DNA of 8,130 nt from Pseudomonadota bacterium (GCA_023416545.1 JAEZHO010000377.1:1-8130); one strand, 5' to 3'; shown: positions 1 to 6,448, counted from the first letter of the stretch. A program made the numbers and translations. Notes: a model not told the origin generated them from the letters alone.

Positions 1-9
1 AGGCGTGCC

Positions 10-30
10 GCCGAGCGCAGTGCGCCCGGC
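10..30 (-). terminator. Possible hairpin terminator after tonB
   Basis: On the minus strand GCCGGGCGC (30-22) pairs with GCGCTCGGC (18-10) around a 3-nt loop, a 9-bp stem with one G-U wobble. It starts 13 bases after the tonB TGA. A small competing stem CGGCT/AGCCG occupies 27-40. No T-run is visible before the window ends, so it may be an incomplete or Rho-assisted terminator, or chance in GC-rich DNA. Confidence 0.35.
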
Positions 31-43
31 TACGCAGCCGATC

Positions 44-973
44 TCAGTTGCATTCCAGCCCCTGGTCGAGATAGCCCGCAACCCCCTCAGGCGGTGCCGG
101 AATCGGCGACGCGCGGCGAACGGCGCCGACAATGTAATTGTCGATCGCAGAGTTCCCCGAAGACCGCGAGAGCGAGACATTCGTGATATTGCCCTTGCCG
201 TCGAAGTTAAATCGAACGGCGGCAGTCCCAGTATCATTACCAGGGCACCTACGCGTGTTGCGCATGATCTTCGCCCGTACGCGGGACCTCCATTTTGCGG
301 GCGATACGGACGACTGCGTGGAGCCAACGGTCGTCTGGCTGGCCGCCGTGCGTTCGGAGGGCTTCGTCTGGAGCTTGGCCTGCTGCGTCGCCTTGGAGGC
401 CTGGGGCTGCTTCTGGACGCGCTTCGGGGGCTGCTTCTTCGGCTCCGGCGGTGGAGGAGGTCGCGAGACGGGCAGGGGGACTTCCACATTCTCCAGCGCC
501 GCGATCATCTGCTCTTCGATCGGGTCGATTTCTTCGACCGGCTCCAGCGGCGGCTCGGGAATGGTTTCGGTGATCTCGGGCTCCGGCCGAACGGGCTCGG
601 GTTCCGGGGTCGGTTCGATCGGCTCGGCGATCTCTTCCGGAGGCGGAGGGTCCACAGGCTCGGGCAACGGTTCCGGCAGTGGTTCGGGCAGCGGCTCCTC
701 GACGGGCTCCGTCTGGTTGCTGGCGACTTCCCGGGTATCTGTTTCGTCCGTCGCGACCTGGTCCTCTTCGGTATTCGCAGCTTCCGGCTCGGCCGCAAGC
801 TCGATCATGATCGCGGCAGGCGGTCCCTGGTCGGCCGCGGCCTCGGGCTCGTGGCGCAGCAGGACTGCGGCCCCGGCAATATGCGCCGTCAGGACGATGA
901 TTGCCGCCGACGACCAGAGCGCCAGTTCTCCGAACCGGCCGGCGCGGCCCGGCCGGGGGGCGAGGAGCGTCAT
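44..973 (-). CDS. tonB: Energy transducer TonB with a cysteine-bearing C-terminal domain
   Basis: TonB spans the periplasm and passes ExbBD-derived energy to outer-membrane receptors. The 309-aa frame starts at an ATG overlapping the exbD stop, with GGAGGAA about five bases upstream. An N-terminal membrane anchor covers about 18-39 and contains His31, likely the counterpart of the essential E. coli His20, though the Ser four residues before it is Val here. A Glu/Pro-rich rod (about 89-155) with three EPLP repeats and a Pro/Lys/Gln-rich stretch (about 171-205) form the periplasmic spacer. The C-terminal domain (about 224-309) has the family pattern AAVRFNFDGKGNITNVSLSRSSGN followed by AIDNYIVGAVRRASPIPAPP. 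It ends atypically in GYLDQGLECN, without the usual final V-P-hydrophobic strand. Cys243 and Cys308 could form a disulphide. Identity is firm from domain and operon; the odd ending is seen directly. Confidence 0.93.
   Translation of the reverse strand: MTLLAPRPGRAGRFGELALWSSAAIIVLTAHIAGAAVLLRHEPEAAADQGPPAAIMIELAAEPEAANTEEDQVATDETDTREVASNQTEPVEEPLPEPLPEPLPEPVDPPPPEEIAEPIEPTPEPEPVRPEPEITETIPEPPLEPVEEIDPIEEQMIAALENVEVPLPVSRPPPPPEPKKQPPKRVQKQPQASKATQQAKLQTKPSERTAASQTTVGSTQSSVSPAKWRSRVRAKIMRNTRRCPGNDTGTAAVRFNFDGKGNITNVSLSRSSGNSAIDNYIVGAVRRASPIPAPPEGVAGYLDQGLECN
661..696 (-). repeat. Three imperfect 12-bp tandem repeats in tonB
   Basis: Three consecutive 12-base units (661-672, 673-684, 685-696) differ at only a few positions. 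They encode Glu-Pro-Leu-Pro three times in the TonB periplasmic rod. Such repeats can gain or lose units by slippage without breaking the frame, which would alter rod length. The same low-complexity DNA yields a Gly/Ser-repeat reading frame on the plus strand that is not a gene. Confidence 0.7.
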
Positions 974-1458
974 TGCGTTCCTCCGCTCGCTGGAGAAACT
1001 GCCGGGGCCGCCTGCGCCGGCGCGGCGGGCGCTGCACCGGGGAGCGTCTCCAGGCCAACAAGCGCGATCTTGAGGTAGCCGGCGTCGCGCAGCAGGTTCA
1101 TGACTTCCATGAACTGGCCGTACTCGATCGCCTTGTCGGCGCGCAGGAAGATCCGCGTGTCCTTGTCGCCTTCGGTCACCCGGTCGAGGGTCATCGCCAG
1201 CTGCTCGCGCTGGACCGGGTCATTTCCGAGATTGAGGCCGAGGTCTTCCTTGACGGTGAGGTAGAGTGGCTCGTCCGGCCGCTCGGCCGGCTGCGCCGAG
1301 GAGGCGGGAAGGTCGACGTTCACGTCCACCGTTGCGAGCGGCGCCGCCACCATGAAGATGATCAGCAGCACCAGCATCACGTCGATGAACGGCGTTACGT
1401 TGATCTCGTGGTTCTCGGCGAGTTCGTCACCGTGGTTTTCGCGGATGCCGCCGGCCAT
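970..1458 (-). CDS. exbD: TonB-system accessory protein ExbD
   Basis: ExbD sits inside the ExbB pentamer; its single helix carries the proton-relay aspartate and its periplasmic domain contacts TonB. The 162-aa product has a short cytoplasmic N-terminus, one membrane helix (about 22-42, INVTPFIDVMLVLLIIFMVA) and Asp26, equivalent to E. coli Asp25. The periplasmic domain contains IFLRADKAIEY and DAGYLKIALVG, both typical of ExbD rather than TolR. From about residue 140 an Ala/Pro-rich tail extends past the usual 141-aa length. The ATG has GGGAG about eight bases upstream, inside the end of exbB. The stop overlaps the tonB start as ATGA. Together with exbB before it and tonB after it, the identification is firm. 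Confidence 0.96.
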   Translation of the reverse strand: MAGGIRENHGDELAENHEINVTPFIDVMLVLLIIFMVAAPLATVDVNVDLPASSAQPAERPDEPLYLTVKEDLGLNLGNDPVQREQLAMTLDRVTEGDKDTRIFLRADKAIEYGQFMEVMNLLRDAGYLKIALVGLETLPGAAPAAPAQAAPAVSPASGGTQ

Positions 1459-1461
1459 GGA

Positions 1462-2622
1462 TCATTCTCCCGCCACGAGAGAGACGGTCGCCTTGCGGCT
1501 GCCGGGCGGCACCTTGCGGAAGTCGAGGTCGCGGCTGACCAGCCGCTCGACGCCTGCGGCCGCATCAGCCAGGAGCTGGCGGTAGCCGGTGATAGAACGG
1601 GCAAAGACGTTATAGATGACGACGGCCGGGATCGCGGCGACAAGGCCGATGGCGGTCGCAAGGAGGGCTTCGGCGATGCCGGGTGCCACGACCGCGAGGT
1701 TCGTCGTCTGCGATTCCGAGATCCCGATGAAGGAGTTCATGATCCCCCAGACCGTTCCGAACAGGCCGACGAAGGGAGCGGTGGAGCCGATCGTTGCAAG
1801 AACCCCGGTGCCGCGCGACATGCGCCGGCCGGCATAGGATTCGATGCGGGAGAGCGCGGAGGCGACCCGTTCCTTCACCCCGCCGTTATCGGCGTGATCG
1901 AGCGCTGCTTCCGAGAGGCGTACCTCGTCGGCTGCCGAACGCAGCATCAGGGCCGCGGGACCGCCGCGCTTGCCAAGCTCGTTGATAGCGTCGGCAAGGG
2001 TCGCGGAGCCGCGGATGATCTTCAGCGTGCCGCCTGCACGCGCCCGGGCACCGGCAAGCTCCAGCGTCTTTGCCAGCCAGACGGTCCAGGTTACCAGCGA
2101 GGCGAAGGCAAGACCGATCATCACGGCCTTGACCACCCAGTCGGCGGCCATGAACATTCCCCATGGCGACAGGTCGTGCGGGATGTCGGAGCGTTCGCCG
2201 GCCGGCAGCAGATCCTGCATCATTGCCGGGACGCCGACAGCCGGGGCCTCGGTCGCGTCCGGCGCTCCGGTCGCGGCCTCTGCATTCGTGGAAGCTGTCG
2301 CGTCGACGGGGCCCGGCAGCCCGGGTGCCGCCGCGGGTGCCGGCTGATCGGAAGCGGGTGCCGGCGCCTGCGCAGCCGCGGCCGGAGGTGCAGCTTCTGT
2401 GGTGGTCGCCTGATTGCCGCCGGCTTCGGGGGCGGGCGCGACGGCCGGGGCCTGTACCGGGACGGGCGGCGTCTGCGCTGCGGGTTCGGCGGGGCTGGCC
2501 GGCGAGACCGCCGGCGGCGGCGCGACATCCTGCGCCTGCGCGGGCAGGGCGAGCAGCAAGGCGCCAAGGAGGGCAGGCGCCAGCAGAGGGCGATGTGGAA
2601 GACGGGCGGGCGCTATCGACAT
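1462..2622 (-). CDS. exbB: TonB-system energiser ExbB (MotA/TolQ/ExbB proton channel family)
   Basis: ExbB forms the inner-membrane proton channel with ExbD and powers TonB. I prefer the ATG at 2622 (386 aa): GGAG lies nine bases upstream and it opens directly into a signal peptide (hydrophobic about 12-26, likely cleavage after AQA at 28-30). A GTG at 2658 in frame would add 12 residues and has no close Shine-Dalgarno. Residues about 31-135 are an Ala/Pro-rich periplasmic extension absent from the 244-aa E. coli protein. The core follows: TM1 about 161-183, a cytoplasmic domain, TM2 about 272-298 with STAPFVGLFGTVWGIMNSF, and TM3 about 313-340 with PGIAEALLATAIGLVAAIP. Thr290, Glu318 and Thr323 match the functional E. 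coli residues Thr148, Glu176 and Thr181 by motif and spacing. Only three bases separate it from exbD. Confidence 0.95.
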   Translation of the reverse strand: MSIAPARLPHRPLLAPALLGALLLALPAQAQDVAPPPAVSPASPAEPAAQTPPVPVQAPAVAPAPEAGGNQATTTEAAPPAAAAQAPAPASDQPAPAAAPGLPGPVDATASTNAEAATGAPDATEAPAVGVPAMMQDLLPAGERSDIPHDLSPWGMFMAADWVVKAVMIGLAFASLVTWTVWLAKTLELAGARARAGGTLKIIRGSATLADAINELGKRGGPAALMLRSAADEVRLSEAALDHADNGGVKERVASALSRIESYAGRRMSRGTGVLATIGSTAPFVGLFGTVWGIMNSFIGISESQTTNLAVVAPGIAEALLATAIGLVAAIPAVVIYNVFARSITGYRQLLADAAAGVERLVSRDLDFRKVPPGSRKATVSLVAGE

Positions 2623-2717
2623 TTTCAGGCTCTCCGGAATGCGAGCCTGGTCGTTCACGACGACCCGGGCTCCGGAACGGAAGACCGGATTGGCCCGATC
2701 TCTTTCACGGCCACTCG

Positions 2718-2746
2718 ATAATAAACATGAGTTTGGTTGGCAACAA
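2718..2746 (-). promoter_or_regulatory. Sigma70-like promoter for exbB-exbD-tonB
   Basis: On the minus strand TTGTTG (2746-2741) and TATTAT (2723-2718) are separated by exactly 17 bases. They sit in the only clearly AT-rich patch of the window (about 2715-2760), about 95 bases before the preferred exbB ATG. Transcription would start near 2711. I looked for an Irr ICE-type repeat, a RirA-type TGA-N9-TCA box and a Fur/Mur-like palindrome, and found none that is convincing. The rest of the 218-base gap between exbB and kduD holds the kduD 3' hairpin and nothing else I can recognise. Confidence 0.6.
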
Positions 2747-2796
2747 ATAAATCTTCAACCTGCTCATCGGAATCTGCACCCGCCGCAACGGAGCCC

Positions 2797-2833
2797 TTCC
2801 GACGGAACTTGCCGTGGCAAGTGTCCGCCGGAA
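2797..2833 (-). terminator. Long hairpin after kduD, possible 3' end without a T-run
   Basis: On the minus strand TTCCGGCGGA (2833-2824) pairs with TCCGTCGGAA (2806-2797) through ten pairs, one of them a G-U wobble. After a single bulged C at 2823 the stem continues as ACTTGCC (2822-2816) with GGCAAGT (2813-2807), so the DNA here also contains a 16-base near-palindrome. The stem starts 7 bases after the kduD TGA. The wobble would be an A-C mismatch on the opposite RNA, which favours a role in the minus-strand transcript. No T-run follows, so it may be a Rho-dependent or stabilised 3' end rather than a classical terminator. The inner palindrome could instead be a regulator site. Confidence 0.5.
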
Positions 2834-2840
2834 ATTCTGC

Positions 2841-3602
2841 TCAGCGGGCGAGCCAGCCGCCGTCGACCGGTAGCACGACGCCGTGAACATAGTCCGATGC
2901 CGGCGACGCCAGGAAGACGGCCGCACCGCCCAGTTCGTCCGGCCGGCCCCAATGTCCTGCGGGAATGCGGCCGAGGATCGCGGCGTTGCGATCCGGGTCG
3001 TTGCGCAGGGCCTCCGTATTGTTGGTCTCGAAGTAACCCGGGGCAATCGCGTTGACGTTGATACCCTTGCCCGCCCATTCGCAGGCCAGAAGGCGGGTAA
3101 GGCCCGCAAGGCCGCTCTTGGACGCGGTATAGGAGGGGATGCGGATGCCTCCCTGGAAGGAAAGCAGCGAGGCGATGTTGACGATCTTGCCGCCCTTGCC
3201 TTCCGCGATCAGGTGGCGGGCGAAGGCCTGGCTCAGGAAGAAGACGCTCTTCAGGTTGACGTCCATGACGTCGTCCCAGTCGGCTTCCGTGAAGTCGACG
3301 GCATCGGCGCGGCGGATGATGCCGGCATTATTGACGAGGATGTCCGCCCTGCCGCTCCATGCGAGCGTTTGCGCGATCACGTCCTGCACCGGTTCGATCG
3401 TCGAAAGGTCCGCCTTGATGAAGTGGCCCCTGCCGCGGCCGGCCTTGGCGATGGCGGCTTCCGTCTCGGCCATGGACGAGCGGCCGACCAGTGCGACGTC
3501 TGCGCCCGCCCCCGCGAGTGCCACCGCGATCGCTTGGCCGAGGCCGGTATTTGCTCCGGTCACGATCGCCGTCTTGCCGGTCAGGTCGAATGATATGGTC
3601 AC
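2841..3602 (-). CDS. kduD: 2-deoxy-D-gluconate 3-dehydrogenase / 2-dehydro-3-deoxy-D-gluconate 5-dehydrogenase (SDR family)
   Basis: KduD interconverts 2,5-diketo-3-deoxygluconate and 2-keto-3-deoxygluconate with NAD(P)H, in the breakdown of uronates from pectin and similar polymers; it is cytosolic. I place the start at GTG 3602, six bases after GGAGGAG. This gives 253 aa, the length I recall for E. coli KduD, while the longer TTG-start frame adds eight unlikely residues. Classical SDR features are complete: the TGxxxGLG nucleotide loop (T15-G22), NNAG at 91-94, and the catalytic set Asn116, Ser145, Tyr158 and Lys162 (YTASK). KduD-like signatures are NNAGIIRRAD, LSFQGGIRIPSYTASK, NVNAIAPGYFETNN and the ending VDGGWLAR. 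No kduI or other uronate gene is in the window, so substrate specificity is inferred from similarity; a related gluconate or sugar-acid dehydrogenase is possible. Promoter space is minimal because the infB terminator lies just upstream. Confidence 0.88.
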   Translation of the reverse strand: MTISFDLTGKTAIVTGANTGLGQAIAVALAGAGADVALVGRSSMAETEAAIAKAGRGRGHFIKADLSTIEPVQDVIAQTLAWSGRADILVNNAGIIRRADAVDFTEADWDDVMDVNLKSVFFLSQAFARHLIAEGKGGKIVNIASLLSFQGGIRIPSYTASKSGLAGLTRLLACEWAGKGINVNAIAPGYFETNNTEALRNDPDRNAAILGRIPAGHWGRPDELGGAAVFLASPASDYVHGVVLPVDGGWLAR

Positions 3603-3608
3603 GTCTTG

Positions 3609-3615
3609 CTCCTCC
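3609..3615 (-). promoter_or_regulatory. Shine-Dalgarno that fixes the kduD start
   Basis: GGAGGAG on the minus strand is a near-perfect anti-16S match. It lies six bases before the GTG at 3602. It falls inside the coding frame if the upstream TTG at 3626 is used, which argues strongly for the GTG start. Confidence 0.85.
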
Positions 3616-3624
3616 GCATGTGAC

Positions 3625-3658
3625 AAGAAAAAGCCGCCGGAAATCTCTTTCCGGCGGC
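3625..3658 (-). terminator. Rho-independent terminator of the nusA-infB operon
   Basis: Read on the minus strand, GCCGCCGGAAA (3658-3648), loop GAGA and TTTCCGGCGGC (3643-3633) form a perfect 11-bp stem. TTTTTCTT (3632-3625) follows at once. The stem begins 22 bases after the infB TAA, so it is correctly placed to end the operon. There is no matching T-run for the plus strand. The T-run ends only 9 bases before the Shine-Dalgarno of kduD, so this element also forms the 5' leader of any read-through kduD transcript. Confidence 0.92.
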
Positions 3659-3680
3659 CCCTGATGCTATGCCCCGTCGC

Positions 3681-6347
3681 TTAGAGCGTCCGGGTGATGT
3701 GCTCCACGCGGAAGCACTCGATGACGTCGCCTGCGCGAATGTCCTCGTAGTTCTCGAAGGCCATGCCGCATTCCTGGCCGACCGGCACTTCCGCCACTTC
3801 GTCCTTGAAGCGCTTGAGCGTCTTGAGCTTGCCTTCGTGGATGACGACGTTGTCGCGCAGAAGGCGAACGCCTGCACCACGCTCGACCTTGCCTTCGGTT
3901 ACGCGGCAACCCGCGACCTTGCCGATCTTGGTGATGTTGAACACCTCCAGGATCTCGGCATTGCCGAGGAAGGTTTCGCGCCGTTCCGGCGACAGCAGGC
4001 CGGACATCGCCGCCTTCACGTCATCCACCAGGTCGTAGATGATGTTGTAGTAGCGGATCTCGATGCCTGAGCGCTCGGAAGCCGCACGGGCCTGCGCATT
4101 GGCACGAACGTTGAAGCCGATGATTGCCGCGTTCGACGCTTCCGCGAGCGAGATGTCGGACTCGGTGATGGCGCCGGCGCCCGAATGGACGATCCGGACC
4201 CGCACTTCGTCGGTTCCAAGCTTCTCCAGCGCGCCGGCGATGGCTTCGATCGAGCCCTGCACGTCGCCCTTGATCAGCAGCGGGAATTCCTTCAGGCCGG
4301 AGCTCTGAAGCTGCGTCATCATCTGCTCGAGCGAACCGCGCGAGCCGGACTGGCGGGCAGCCGCCTTGTCGCGGGCAAGCCGCTGGCGATATTCGGTGAT
4401 CTCGCGTGCGCGGCTCTCGCTTTCGACGACCGCGAAGCGATCGCCGGCCGCGGGCGTGCCAGACAGGCCGAGAACTTCCACCGGCGTGGCCGGGCCGGCT
4501 TCCTTCACATGCTCGCCCTTGTCCGTGACGAGCGCGCGAACGCGGCCCCACTGGTCGCCTGCGACCAGGATCTGGCCGGGCCTCAGCGTGCCCTTCTGGA
4601 CGAGGACCGTCGCGACGGCGCCGCGGCCACGGTCGAGCTGCGCTTCGATGACCGTGCCTTCGGCCGTCCGGTTCGGATTGGCCTTCAGGTCGAGGATTTC
4701 GGCCTGCAGCAGGATCGCTTCGAGCAGCTTGTCGAGATTGGTCTTGTTCTTGGCCGAGACCTCGACGTCGAGCACTTCGCCGCCCATGCTTTCGACGAAG
4801 ACCTCATGCTGAAGGAGTTCGGTGCGGACCTTCTGGGCATTGGCCGTCGGCTTGTCGACCTTGTTGATCGCCACGATGATCGGCACGTTGGCCGCCTTGG
4901 CGTGGTTGATGGACTCGATCGTCTGCGGCATCACGCTGTCGTCGGCCGCGACCACGAGGATCGCGATGTCGGTCGCCTGCGCACCACGGGCACGCATTGC
5001 GGTGAAGGCCGCGTGGCCGGGGGTATCGATGAAGGTGATCTTCTGGCCGTTCTGCTCGACCTGGTAGGCACCGATGTGCTGGGTGATGCCACCTGCTTCG
5101 CCGGCGACCACATTGGCCTGGCGGATGGCGTCCAGCAGCGACGTCTTGCCGTGGTCGACGTGACCCATGATGGTGACCACCGGCGGGCGCGGCAGCATCT
5201 CGCCTTCGTCGTCCGCGACATCGAAAATGCCTTCCTCGACGTCGGATTCGGATACGCGCTTGACGGTGTGGCCGAATTCGACGGCGATGAGTTCAGCGAG
5301 GTCGGCGTCGATGACGTCGCCCGGCTTCATCATCTGGCCTTCCTTCATCAGGAACTTGATGACGTCGACGGCGCGTTCGGACATGCGCTGCGACAGTTCC
5401 TGGATGGTAATGGTTTCTGGCAGGATGACCTCGCGCATGACCTTTTCGCGCGGTTCCTGCATCTGGCTGCGGCGGAACTTCTCCTGCCGGCGGCGCATCG
5501 ATGCGAGCGAGCGACCGCGCGATGGCGTTCCCTCGTCGTCGGTGCTGACGGTGGTGACGGTCAGCTTGCCGCGGCGGCGCTCTTCGTCGGTCTTGGGACG
5601 GGGCGGGACCTTGGCCGGTGCGGGCACGGGAGCGCGACCGCGCGAGGGCAGGCCACGCGGTGCAGCGCGGTCCTCTTCCTCCTCGTCGCCGGCTCTGCGG
5701 CCGCGGCCAGCGACCGGAGTTGCCGGCGCAGCAGGCTGCGGACGGGCAGCGGCCGGCCGTGCGGCGGTCGCGGCCGGAGCGGCGGCGACCGGTGCCTCGA
5801 CCTGGGGTGCGGGCTCCTCGACCGGAGCGGGCTCGGCGGCGCGACGGGCTGCCTCGGCTGCTTCCTCGGCCTTGCGGCGTTCTTCTTCAACCTTGCGGCG
5901 TGCTTCGTCCTCGGCCCTCTGCTTGGCCTCGATCACTTCGCGCGCCTGGGCTTCCTGGAGGGCGCGGCGACGCGCTTCCATCTCGCCGGCGGAAAGGTCG
6001 TGCAGAACCGCGCCGCGCGGGCGTTCCGGCTGGCGTCCCTGCGACGACGGTGCGGCGGGACGCTGGCCCTGGGGAGACGGTTGATGGACGCGGGGTGCGG
6101 GTGCCTGCGGCTGGCGCGGCGCGGGCGCTACCGGTTCCGGTGCGCGTGCTGCTGCGGGAGCCGGTGCCGTGAATGCCGGTTTGTCGTCTTCGGGGCGGAT
6201 CGGACGGCGCTTGCGGGTCTCGACCACCACCGCCTTGGTGCGGCCGCGGCCCATGTCCTGGCGCACCGTGCCCTGGCTCACTCCCGAAGGCTTCAGGGTG
6301 AGGGTCTTCTTGACTCCGAGCGTCTTGTCGTCGTTGTTGTCGGTCAT
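3681..6347 (-). CDS. infB: Translation initiation factor IF-2
   Basis: IF-2 is the GTPase that places initiator fMet-tRNA on the small subunit and promotes subunit joining. The 888-aa frame starts at ATG with AGGA five bases upstream and ends in TAA. The N-terminus (KTLTLKPSG at 14-22) is an alphaproteobacterial IF-2 type. Pro/Ala-rich low-complexity sequence fills about 58-115, a charged Arg/Glu coiled coil about 122-172, and a second Pro/Ala stretch about 173-250. The IF2_N fold lies near 307-360. The G domain is intact: G1 GHVDHGKT at 395-402, G2 Thr422 in GGITQHIGAY, G3 DTPGH at 441-445, G4 NKVD at 495-498, G5 SAK at 531-533. Domains II to IV fill the rest, ending in ECFRVEHITRTL. Length is normal for a long-form IF-2. 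It is the last gene before an intrinsic terminator; rbfA, its usual downstream neighbour in many bacteria, is not next. Confidence 0.98.
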   Translation of the reverse strand: MTDNNDDKTLGVKKTLTLKPSGVSQGTVRQDMGRGRTKAVVVETRKRRPIRPEDDKPAFTAPAPAAARAPEPVAPAPRQPQAPAPRVHQPSPQGQRPAAPSSQGRQPERPRGAVLHDLSAGEMEARRRALQEAQAREVIEAKQRAEDEARRKVEEERRKAEEAAEAARRAAEPAPVEEPAPQVEAPVAAAPAATAARPAAARPQPAAPATPVAGRGRRAGDEEEEDRAAPRGLPSRGRAPVPAPAKVPPRPKTDEERRRGKLTVTTVSTDDEGTPSRGRSLASMRRRQEKFRRSQMQEPREKVMREVILPETITIQELSQRMSERAVDVIKFLMKEGQMMKPGDVIDADLAELIAVEFGHTVKRVSESDVEEGIFDVADDEGEMLPRPPVVTIMGHVDHGKTSLLDAIRQANVVAGEAGGITQHIGAYQVEQNGQKITFIDTPGHAAFTAMRARGAQATDIAILVVAADDSVMPQTIESINHAKAANVPIIVAINKVDKPTANAQKVRTELLQHEVFVESMGGEVLDVEVSAKNKTNLDKLLEAILLQAEILDLKANPNRTAEGTVIEAQLDRGRGAVATVLVQKGTLRPGQILVAGDQWGRVRALVTDKGEHVKEAGPATPVEVLGLSGTPAAGDRFAVVESESRAREITEYRQRLARDKAAARQSGSRGSLEQMMTQLQSSGLKEFPLLIKGDVQGSIEAIAGALEKLGTDEVRVRIVHSGAGAITESDISLAEASNAAIIGFNVRANAQARAASERSGIEIRYYNIIYDLVDDVKAAMSGLLSPERRETFLGNAEILEVFNITKIGKVAGCRVTEGKVERGAGVRLLRDNVVIHEGKLKTLKRFKDEVAEVPVGQECGMAFENYEDIRAGDVIECFRVEHITRTL

Positions 6348-6364
6348 TCCGTTCCTGTTCCTTC

Positions 6365-6399
6365 AAACGAGGACGGATGACGGACATCAGACCTCGTTT
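6365..6399 (-). promoter_or_regulatory. Hairpin in the leader just upstream of infB
   Basis: Between the YlxR/L7Ae gene and infB lies a 101-base gap. In it, AAACGAGG (6399-6392) can pair perfectly with CCTCGTTT (6372-6365). Inside these arms GATG and CATC pair around a 5-nt loop, with a small symmetrical internal loop between the two stems. The hairpin ends 17 bases before the infB ATG and directly abuts the Shine-Dalgarno region (AAGGA at 6363-6359, AGGA at 6356-6353). No T-run follows on the minus strand, so it is not an intrinsic terminator. It could shape ribosome access to infB or be an RNA-processing site; that role is inference. A weaker 5-bp stem (CCGGC/GCCGG) lies further upstream, around 6427-6440. 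Confidence 0.45.
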
Positions 6400-6448
6400 T
6401 TCAATGCGTGTCTCTCGGTGCGGCGGCCGGCTGCTGCCGGTGACCGCG

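Noticed and set aside
138..1073. Gly/Ser-repeat open frame on the plus strand opposite tonB
   Set aside because: The Gly-Ser repeats are the complement of the TonB Glu-Pro repeats; no domain or initiation signal.
2623..2658. GTG at 2658 as the exbB start
   Set aside because: It has no close Shine-Dalgarno and would bury the signal peptide behind a 12-residue polar leader; ATG 2622 is better supported, though the GTG is not excluded.
901..2721. 606-codon open frame on the plus strand opposite exbB and exbD
   Set aside because: It is the antisense shadow of two clear genes; His/Arg/Gly-rich translation, no family motifs and no Shine-Dalgarno.
2807..2822. 16-base near-palindrome as a LacI/GntR-type operator
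   Set aside because: It lies after kduD, is part of a longer RNA-like stem with a strand-specific wobble, and no regulator gene is nearby; the hairpin reading is simpler.
2705..3109. 134-codon minus-strand open frame overlapping the 3' end of kduD
   Set aside because: It is out of frame with kduD and has no recognisable domain or initiation signal; it reads through the promoter region.
3603..3626. TTG at 3626 as the kduD start
   Set aside because: It would place the excellent GGAGGAG inside the gene and add eight residues to a protein that already has the family length when started at GTG 3602. It also lies in the terminator T-run.
4185..6380. 731-codon open frame on the plus strand opposite infB
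   Set aside because: It mirrors infB codon structure in GC-rich DNA, has Arg/Asp/Gly-rich low-complexity composition with no recognisable domain, and the minus-strand IF-2 is unambiguous.
6300..6391. Out-of-frame ATG upstream of infB that could start a leader peptide
   Set aside because: The frame runs deep into infB as an Arg/Gln-rich shadow and does not end near the infB start, so it does not look like a regulatory leader peptide.
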